A DNA stretch of 11,337 bases from assembly GCA_021151685.1 (NCBI GenBank), contig JAGKWS010000120.1, positions 1-11,337 on the forward strand, written 5' to 3'. The notes beneath the pieces are model-generated. The model saw nothing but the letters and a program-made list of their open reading frames with translations, ran no database searches and was not told where the DNA came from. Below are positions 6,926 through 11,337 of this stretch, piece by piece. This DNA comes from Chitinophagaceae bacterium (GTDB taxonomy: Bacteria > Bacteroidota > Bacteroidia > Chitinophagales > Chitinophagaceae). Both the position numbers and the translations under genes were made by a program. Position 1 is the stretch's first letter; each line of letters starts with the position of its first letter.

Positions 6926-7224
6926 ATGAAAAATATACTATTGTGCATCCTGCTGTTGCCACGTATCTGAACAGGAATAATGCAAGCGTTGGTATTGGGG
7001 CTGCTTTAGGTTTGGGTAGAGAATATTACAGTACAGAAATCATCAGGAACAACAACACCGAATATCACCATGAAGGACGGTCGTCCAAGTCTCCATTTGT
7101 TTACGATTTGCGCATTGTTGAAACCAAAGTACACATGGGTAAGGGAATGGGAATGTACGGCCGTCTCGGCAGCCATTCGGGCATTACCGTGGGTATGCTG
7201 TATACAATGCATACACGGCCATAG
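6926..7224 (+). pseudogene. Frameshifted remnant of a small exported, barrel-like protein
   Basis: An ATG at 6926 opens a typical signal peptide start (MKNILLCILLLP) but hits a TGA at 6968-6970. The neighbouring frame, offset by one base and open to a TAG at 7222-7224, then reads like the mature part of an outer-membrane or surface protein: NNASVGIGAALGLGREYY, followed by RIVETKVHMGKGMGMYGRL and HSGITVGMLYTM, with the alternating glycine and aromatic pattern of beta-strands. Upstream of 6926 the second frame has no coding character. The simplest reading is a gene broken by a one-base change or small deletion between about 6955 and 6970, and also much shorter than a full barrel. A sequencing error or programmed frameshift is possible. 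The family is not identified. Confidence 0.45.
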
Positions 7225-7353
7225 GGGAAATGGCTTGAGATGTAATCTCAGTTGGTGAAAATGACTGATCCCGAATTAGCCCCCCCAAAATGCATCGTTG
7301 CCGTAGCATGTGTCAACGATTCAGTCCGGGACTAAAATCCATGACAAACAGTG

Positions 7354-7368
7354 CTTCGTCTAACGAAG
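7354..7368 (-). terminator. Short hairpin after the 123-residue protein gene
   Basis: A 6-bp stem with a three-base loop (CTTCGT-CTA-ACGAAG) lies five bases past the stop codon of the minus-strand gene ending at 7373. There is no T tract, so terminator function is weakly supported. A second 7-bp inverted repeat (7294-7300 with 7314-7320) and a C7 run (7280-7286) lie further out. Confidence 0.3.
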
Positions 7369-7372
7369 GCAA

Positions 7373-7744
7373 CTAAATATCATGGGGGTCATTAACTATC
7401 ACCAATTTATTCAAAGCATTGGCAACTATAGAGAGGTTTTCGGTCAGGTACAATATAGAGTCGTTGGCCAGGCCCGATGCATTTACTACAATCATGTCTG
7501 TTTTCGTAGTGAGGTAATGCATAGAGACAATTACCAATTTCCCTAACCAGTTATGCACATGTAAATTCGTATTGCACAGTTCATCAAACTTAGCCGTTAG
7601 TTGTTCTATCTCTGCTTTCTTTAGTTTTTCAAAAAAGGAAACCGGCACAGAATTTTTGGTATGAAAATTAATTAATACAACTTCGTCTGTCTTAATATTG
7701 GAAAAATAAAGAGCACCAGTTTCCAGATAGTTCATATAGTCCAT
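7373..7744 (-). CDS. Hypothetical cytoplasmic protein, 123 residues
   Basis: No family is recognised. The product has no signal peptide or membrane segment. It alternates likely strands (EVVLINFHT at 21-29, KLVIVSMHYL at 69-78, MIVVNASG at 84-91, KLVIVNDP at 113-120) with helices (SFFEKLKKAEIEQLTAKFDELC at 37-57 and a helix around 95-112), suggesting a small alpha/beta fold, loosely like single-domain sensor or STAS-type proteins, but without a diagnostic motif. Codons are AT-rich compared with the SpmAB-like and WYL genes. It is divergent from the 356-residue secreted protein gene, with start codons 93 bases apart, and a perfect short palindrome sits just before its start. The start at 7744 (MDYMNYL) is preferred; the Met at residue 4 is an alternative. 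Confidence 0.6.
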   Translation of the reverse strand: MDYMNYLETGALYFSNIKTDEVVLINFHTKNSVPVSFFEKLKKAEIEQLTAKFDELCNTNLHVHNWLGKLVIVSMHYLTTKTDMIVVNASGLANDSILYLTENLSIVANALNKLVIVNDPHDI

Positions 7745-7750
7745 TTTCGA

Positions 7751-7765
7751 GCTGTAATATACAGC
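7751..7765. promoter_or_regulatory. 15-bp palindrome between divergent genes
   Basis: GCTGTA-ATA-TACAGC is a perfect 6+3+6 palindrome, seven bases upstream of the minus-strand start at 7744 and within the 93-base divergent intergenic region. Size and symmetry fit a dimeric repressor site or a leader hairpin. Nothing nearby identifies a binding protein. Confidence 0.35.
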
Positions 7766-7811
7766 ACGGGTGCCTCGTTACAACATGAATGAACTGCTAA
7801 CTTTTCTCGAC

Positions 7812-7819
7812 TATTTTTG
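7812..7819 (+). promoter_or_regulatory. -7 promoter element of the 356-residue protein gene
   Basis: TATTTTTG matches TAnnTTTG exactly and predicts a transcript start near 7823, about 15 bases before the GTG start. No good -33 TTTG is visible at 19-21 bases upstream. Confidence 0.4.
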
Positions 7820-7837
7820 CTATAACCAACTAAAACT

Positions 7838-8908
7838 GTGCGATACATAATTTGTTTCATCCTTTTACAAATTTCCTCCTACTGTTTCTCTCAGCAGGAG
7901 GATTATAAGCTTTACCATCGCGGTATTATTGACGCAGAGGAAGCAATATTTGTGCGCAAGGATAGTTTGGAAGGCTTACGGCAGTTCAAAGTCACTTTTA
8001 GCAGATATCAATTTGCCCATATTGATGATTGTTTGGAAGCTTTTCAACTCGCACTGATATTTAAGCGAGAGAATGACGCACTGTTCTTTATAAAAAAAGC
8101 GATAGATAATGGCTTTCATTTAAGCTTTTTGGAGCTGCTTACTACGGGCTGCCCCTGCAACTACTATAACAATTCAAAAAAGGTGACTATCCATCAGCAT
8201 TTTCTCGCGAAACATCGAAAAGAATTGGACACCTACTCGAATAAAACCTTCCCAAAATACATTAAGGGGGTTGACACAGGTTTACTGCACAAGTTATTGG
8301 AACGCCACGTAAAAGAGCAGTTTTATAAAGATGTTTTTCGCGGTATTACAGCGAATGCCGAGGCTCAAAGCCAAGCATATCATCAAATCTGCAACGATAA
8401 TTTAGCGTTTATCGATTCGTTAGCCCGTGAGAAAATTTTCTTAGGGGAGAAAAACTTAGGAGTATATTGTGCAAAATTAGTAGACAAATGTGGTGGAAAT
8501 TTCTTCACAGACACTCTTAAAAGGAGACTATTAGCTCAGTATAACTTACCTGACACCTATGTCCCAGTAAATACTGACTTAGATTATTTTGGGATCAACG
8601 CCTATTACAACATATATTTTCATAACAAGAAATCGTTTGATATTCTATCCGCATATAAAGATGAAGCCCTAACCACTGGTTATTTACACCCCAGAGAATA
8701 CGCAAGTTTAATGTATAATGGCCGCACCCCGGATACAATTCAACTGTTCCTAAGACCAACGAAAGCTACACCTCTGAATACAGAAAGAATTAATGAAGCT
8801 CGCGCGCAATTCATTCTACCTTCCTTTCAATGTGATTCTCTGAAACACATTTTTGCTCATGAGCATGACCTGAAATTATTCTTTGGTTTTTTTAATGGTA
8901 CTCGGTAA
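7838..8908 (+). CDS. Exported protein of unknown function, 356 residues
   Basis: The GTG at 7838 is chosen because an in-frame TAA lies just upstream and the product begins directly with a clean signal peptide (MRYIICFILLQISSYCFS, probable cleavage before QQEDYK). The mature part is mostly helical. Residues 30-110 resemble two TPR-like helix pairs (EAEEA-type segment at about 32-37, then CLEAFQLALIFKRENDALFF at 65-84 and KKAIDNGF). A charged, helix-rich middle follows, and the end contains NEARAQFILPSF (319-330), a type of ending seen in several uncharacterised Bacteroidota exported proteins. The N-terminal similarity to TPR proteins is pattern recognition, not a confirmed domain. Codon use is AT-rich compared with the flanking genes. 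No lipobox is seen, so it should be periplasmic or secreted. Confidence 0.75.
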   Translation: MRYIICFILLQISSYCFSQQEDYKLYHRGIIDAEEAIFVRKDSLEGLRQFKVTFSRYQFAHIDDCLEAFQLALIFKRENDALFFIKKAIDNGFHLSFLELLTTGCPCNYYNNSKKVTIHQHFLAKHRKELDTYSNKTFPKYIKGVDTGLLHKLLERHVKEQFYKDVFRGITANAEAQSQAYHQICNDNLAFIDSLAREKIFLGEKNLGVYCAKLVDKCGGNFFTDTLKRRLLAQYNLPDTYVPVNTDLDYFGINAYYNIYFHNKKSFDILSAYKDEALTTGYLHPREYASLMYNGRTPDTIQLFLRPTKATPLNTERINEARAQFILPSFQCDSLKHIFAHEHDLKLFFGFFNGTR

Positions 8909-8964
8909 GTAGATTTTTCCCAAGTAGCAACTCGTTCTATTTTAGCAATCTATGATTGGAATTC

Positions 8965-8987
8965 ACTCGTCACAGACCAGGACGAGT
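8965..8987 (+). other. 7-bp hairpin downstream of the exported-protein gene
   Basis: ACTCGTC (8965-8971) pairs perfectly with GACGAGT (8981-8987) across nine bases, about 60 bases after the stop codon. There is no following T run, so it is a weak terminator candidate at best. Confidence 0.3.
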
Positions 8988-9053
8988 AGGCACCTGGCAA
9001 TAATACCGGAGTTTGTGCAAAAACATCACTGATTTTCTTTGAAAATAGCATAC

Positions 9054-9092
9054 AAAACAGGCATCTTTCACCAAAATAGTATGCCCCGTTTT
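9054..9092 (+). terminator. Imperfect hairpin between two unknown genes
   Basis: Two 5-bp stem segments (9054-9058 with 9088-9092 and 9060-9064 with 9081-9085) are separated by a small internal bulge and enclose a 16-base loop. The hairpin ends in TTTT. It could terminate transcripts from the upstream exported-protein gene or act in the leader of the 195-residue protein gene. Confidence 0.3.
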
Positions 9093-9134
9093 CTGTAACT
9101 TAATGTCCTGCAACAGTCATCGTCAATTCAAGTC

Positions 9135-9722
9135 ATGGACATAAAATACCGAGAGCTACTTGTGCTGTTTGTAACACGCATGGGCATGTACATAGCACCT
9201 TGCAATAGAGACACCATAGTCAGTTTCATTCATGGTTTTGAAACGCTTGCTCCGGAAAACAGCACACTAACACCCCTTCTGCGTGAACGTCTGGAAAAAC
9301 GATACAAAATTTCATATACGGCTTTGGGTTGGCCGCAGATGGTTGAAGATGTTGCAAAAAAATGGGACATGACATATGCTAATGCTTTTAAGCGGATAAC
9401 CTTAGAGGTATTGGTGGCAGAGCACGAAACACTATCAGAGAACATCACAAAATTGCTACAATCAGTAGTAACCACTTACATCAAGCGAATTCGGGAACAA
9501 GGAGACTGGTCAATGAATCCGGAAGGTTCGAAGGATTGGCAATGGTTTGTTTTTATTGGTTATCCGTGGTTCAAAGCACTGTGGAGTCATCAAAAATGGA
9601 AGGTTATTAAGAAGATTGACAAAGAGATAAAAGATGGCAATGCGTTTCTACACAACGGCAGGTCGTTGCCAGCTCCCGCACTACTGCATCTGCGTGCCGC
9701 ATTTGACGCTTTGAGTGAATAG
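9135..9722 (+). CDS. Hypothetical soluble protein, 195 residues
   Basis: No family is recognised. The product has no signal peptide or membrane helix and should be cytoplasmic. It appears largely alpha-helical: RELLVLFVTRMGMYI at 6-20, RDTIVSFIHGFETL at 25-38, LLRERLEKRYKI at 48-59, a long helix region at about 84-122, then a tryptophan-rich segment (DWQWFVFIGYPWFKALW at 134-150) and a basic helix (KWKVIKKIDKEIKDG). The combination of a small acidic-and-aromatic soluble protein next to unrelated exported genes would fit many roles, including an immunity-type protein, but nothing in the sequence proves one. The ATG at 9135 is the first start in a frame with good coding character. The gene lies between an AT-rich exported-protein gene and the sdpRI-like operon, 129 bases upstream of the latter. 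Confidence 0.65.
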   Translation: MDIKYRELLVLFVTRMGMYIAPCNRDTIVSFIHGFETLAPENSTLTPLLRERLEKRYKISYTALGWPQMVEDVAKKWDMTYANAFKRITLEVLVAEHETLSENITKLLQSVVTTYIKRIREQGDWSMNPEGSKDWQWFVFIGYPWFKALWSHQKWKVIKKIDKEIKDGNAFLHNGRSLPAPALLHLRAAFDALSE

Positions 9723-9799
9723 ACACTGGTTATTACCCCAAACCCCCAACATATACCTACAGCACACTATTGACGGCATCATATAGCATATAGTAAATG

Positions 9800-9831
9800 T
9801 TTGGTAGTCTAAAACAATATTTAGACATTTG
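9800..9831 (+). promoter_or_regulatory. Promoter of the sdpRI-like operon
   Basis: A -33 TTTG (9800-9803) and a -7 GACATTTG (9824-9831, one mismatch to TAnnTTTG) are separated by 20 bases, the normal Bacteroidota spacing. The expected transcript start near 9835 gives a leader of about 17 bases before the ATG at 9852. Confidence 0.55.
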
Positions 9832-9842
9832 CCTAAATATTG
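9815..9842 (+). promoter_or_regulatory. Probable operator of the ArsR-family repressor
   Basis: CAATATTTAG (9815-9824) and its exact complement CTAAATATTG (9833-9842) flank eight bases and cover the whole -7 element and the expected transcript start. A perfect AT-rich dyad directly before an ArsR-family gene is the usual autoregulatory arrangement; binding of this repressor here is inferred. Confidence 0.65.
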
Positions 9843-9851
9843 AATTGTTGA

Positions 9852-10106
9852 ATGAATACTGTCTTCAAAGCACTGAATGATGCCACCCGCAGAGAGATAC
9901 TGGAGCTACTGAAAGTGCAGGATATGACCGCAGGCGATATTGCCGACCAGTTTAGTATGACGAAACCCAGCATATCGCACCATCTGGATCTGCTGAAACA
10001 AGCGGGCCTTATAGAAGCCGAAAAGAAGGGACAATTCATTATTTACTCGCTCAATACTACCGTGGTAGACGAGATTTTGAAATGGTTTATACAACTGAAA
10101 AAATAG
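9852..10106 (+). CDS. sdpR: ArsR-family winged-helix repressor, SdpR-like
   Basis: The 84-residue protein is a minimal ArsR/SmtB-type winged helix: FKALNDATRREILELLK at 5-21, AGDIADQFSMT at 27-37, recognition helix KPSISHHLDLLKQAGLI at 38-54, and a wing EKKGQFIIYSLN at 57-68. It lacks the cysteine and histidine clusters of metal-sensing members. In Bacillus subtilis, SdpR represses sdpRI and is sequestered at the membrane by SdpI when the SdpC toxin is bound. Sequence type and partner gene fit that scheme. The sdpI-like gene starts five bases after this stop codon, so the two form an operon. The perfect dyad over the promoter argues for autorepression. The gene symbol is given by analogy; sequence alone does not prove orthology. 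Confidence 0.88.
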   Translation: MNTVFKALNDATRREILELLKVQDMTAGDIADQFSMTKPSISHHLDLLKQAGLIEAEKKGQFIIYSLNTTVVDEILKWFIQLKK

Positions 10107-10111
10107 CCGCC

Positions 10112-10765
10112 ATGAACAACAAACTGAAACATACCGTCATCGCTGCTGTAGCCTTGCTGCCGCTGGTATACCTTGCCTCCATATGGCCCTATGTACCTGC
10201 ACGTGTTCCGGTACACTTTGGCCCCAATGGCCCCGATAGATGGGATAACCGCAGTGCGCTGTGGGTAATAAGCGGTGTACTGGCAGGCGTGAGCCTGATG
10301 GTATATACCCTGTTGCTGAATATAAAAAAGATAGACCCCAAAAGGGCACAATCTACCGATACCGCAGTATTTGCAAAAATGGCCGGTGGTATGGTTTTGT
10401 TTATTGCTGCGCTCAATATTGTTTGTCTGCAAATGAGTGCCCGCAATGCACAACTGACAGATATGGTAATGCTGCTGCTGGGATTGTTATTTGCCTTTAT
10501 GGGCAATCTGATGCATAACATAAAGCCCAACTACTTTGCGGGCATCCGCCTGCCATGGACACTGGCCAGCGACAACAACTGGCGGCTTACACACCGGCTT
10601 GCCGGCAAACTGTGGTTTGGCGGCGGCCTGCTACTTGCGTTGGTGGCCGCAATCTTACCACAAGACACTGTCGCCCGCATCATGCCATTTCTATTGGGGG
10701 TAATGGTAGCCGTACCTGTTGTGTACTCATTTTTGTTGTACCGGCAAGAGCAAAAAGCAGCCTGA
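10112..10765 (+). CDS. sdpI: SdpI-family membrane protein with DUF1648 region
   Basis: The 217-residue start at 10112 (MNNKLKHTVI) is preferred, five bases after the repressor stop codon; an in-frame ATG at 10082 would overlap the repressor gene and add ten residues before the first helix. Six membrane segments are likely, near residues 8-26, 50-70, 88-105, 117-135, 166-182 and 189-208. An N-terminal DUF1648-type stretch contains PARVPVHFGPNGPDRW (29-44). The SdpI signature follows: GNLMHNIKPNYFAGIRLPWT (131-150), then NNWRLTHRLAGKLWFGGG (155-172). In Bacillus, SdpI gives immunity to the SdpC toxin and also acts as receptor and signal transducer for SdpR. No sdpABC-like toxin genes are in the window, so here it may protect against toxins of neighbours or envelope stress, or have another role. 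Confidence 0.88.
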   Translation: MNNKLKHTVIAAVALLPLVYLASIWPYVPARVPVHFGPNGPDRWDNRSALWVISGVLAGVSLMVYTLLLNIKKIDPKRAQSTDTAVFAKMAGGMVLFIAALNIVCLQMSARNAQLTDMVMLLLGLLFAFMGNLMHNIKPNYFAGIRLPWTLASDNNWRLTHRLAGKLWFGGGLLLALVAAILPQDTVARIMPFLLGVMVAVPVVYSFLLYRQEQKAA

Positions 10766-10828
10766 ATATGGGCGTACTATGCAACCTGCCATACGGCATC
10801 AACAGAACAGCTCGGGTAAATAAAATGA

Positions 10829-10868
10829 CAACAAAAAAGCACTGCCATACGGCAGTGCTTTTTTGTTG
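10829..10868. terminator. Bidirectional terminator between sdpI-like and right DUF4402 genes
   Basis: A perfect 18-bp inverted repeat (10829-10846 with 10851-10868) with a four-base loop carries an A6 run on one arm and a T6 run on the other. Either strand therefore gives a GC-rich stem core followed by T6. It lies between the convergent genes and can serve both. Confidence 0.9.
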
Positions 10869-10967
10869 CGGTCCATTTCCTTCTACTCGTCTATCGTCTT
10901 CTACCGCAGTGTATGTAGGTACCCCTTCTCCTTTCTATCTCCTCTATGCTGTGGGTACGTGCATGTC

Positions 10968-11337
10968 TTAGTTATAGTTTACTGTTACCGGTACGCCTGT
11001 AGCATTGGTATACAAACCACTTGCCTGACCAGCAGCTACATTCAGTGTAGCACCTACGTTCAGTGTTTCGGTACCACCTGCGCTCAGCAAACCGGTTGTA
11101 GCTGGCATAGAGGTAAAGTTGTCAACAGTCATAGTGTGTGAAGCACCATCTGCTATAACACATGATGTAGGCAGCGTGATAGCGTATGTATAACCTGCCT
11201 GACCGCTTACTGCAAAGCTGGCAGCAGAAACAGTACCTGTAGTAGCTGGCAATGTAACACCACCTGCACCGCCTGTAGTACGGGTACCAGCGGGGGCCAG
11301 TACTGCAGTACCTGCCAGTGTTGCCGATACGGCCACA
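10968..11337 (-). CDS. DUF4402 domain-containing protein, 5' truncated (right copy)
   Basis: The minus-strand frame enters from the right edge and stops at TAA (10970-10968). Its 122 visible residues equal those of the left copy except for one Thr-to-Ala change in the segment SAASF(A)VSGQAG. All DUF4402 hallmarks are present, and the signal peptide lies outside the window. Comparing the two copies base by base, about two dozen positions differ, with no insertions or deletions; all but the one codon are synonymous. Similarity stops exactly at the stop codon. Function is unknown, as for the left copy. It is convergent with the sdpI-like gene and shares its bidirectional terminator. Confidence 0.93.
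   Translation of the reverse strand, partial: VAVSATLAGTAVLAPAGTRTTGGAGGVTLPATTGTVSAASFAVSGQAGYTYAITLPTSCVIADGASHTMTVDNFTSMPATTGLLSAGGTETLNVGATLNVAAGQASGLYTNATGVPVTVNYN

Noticed and set aside
5850..7372. tRNA, CRISPR array or known small RNA in the gene-poor stretch
   Set aside because: I found no cloverleaf pattern, no regularly spaced repeats and no recognisable conserved RNA.
1..11337. Composite transposon or integron bounded by the inverted DUF4402 copies
   Set aside because: The repeats are protein-coding domains, and no transposase, integrase or target duplication is visible.

Overview
The window looks like chromosomal DNA from a Bacteroidota bacterium, probably of the Chitinophagaceae or a close relative. 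The reasons are DUF4402 genes, a fused SpmA/SpmB-type membrane protein, a secreted YD-repeat-like protein, start codons without Shine-Dalgarno sequences, and several upstream matches to the Bacteroidota -7 promoter element TAnnTTTG. The family-level placement is an inference from protein style; no rRNA or other marker gene is present.

Layout. At each edge lies one truncated copy of the same DUF4402 gene. The copies face inward and form an inverted repeat of about 370 bp around roughly 10.5 kb. Left part (758-3711): four minus-strand genes, read from high to low coordinates, encode a WYL transcriptional regulator, a RidA-family protein lacking the canonical arginine, a YdeI/OmdA-family protein and a secreted YD-repeat-like protein. 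Each has its own intergenic gap, and a clear terminator separates ridA from the YdeI gene. Centre (3802-5849): a 479-residue SpmA-SpmB-like nucleoside recognition domain protein is convergent with a small lipoprotein gene, with a hairpin terminator between them.

From about 5974 to 7372 I see no intact gene. There is one likely gene remnant (a signal peptide start out of frame with a glycine-rich, barrel-like segment) and several hairpins. From 7373 to 9722 lie three genes of unknown function in visibly more AT-rich DNA: a small cytoplasmic protein, a divergently transcribed 356-residue secreted protein, and a 195-residue soluble protein. This block has an accessory, lineage-specific look.

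Right part (9852-10765): a compact two-gene operon encodes a SdpR-like ArsR-family repressor and a SdpI-family membrane protein. A perfect 10+10 bp palindrome overlaps the probable promoter, which suggests autorepression. A perfect 18-bp bidirectional hairpin terminator separates sdpI from the convergent right-hand DUF4402 copy.

No CRISPR array, tRNA, rRNA or transposase was recognised. The most interesting items are the inward-facing DUF4402 pair, whose differences are almost entirely synonymous and whose similarity ends exactly at the stop codon, the operator-promoter overlap of the sdpRI-like operon, and the unexplained AT-rich gene block.
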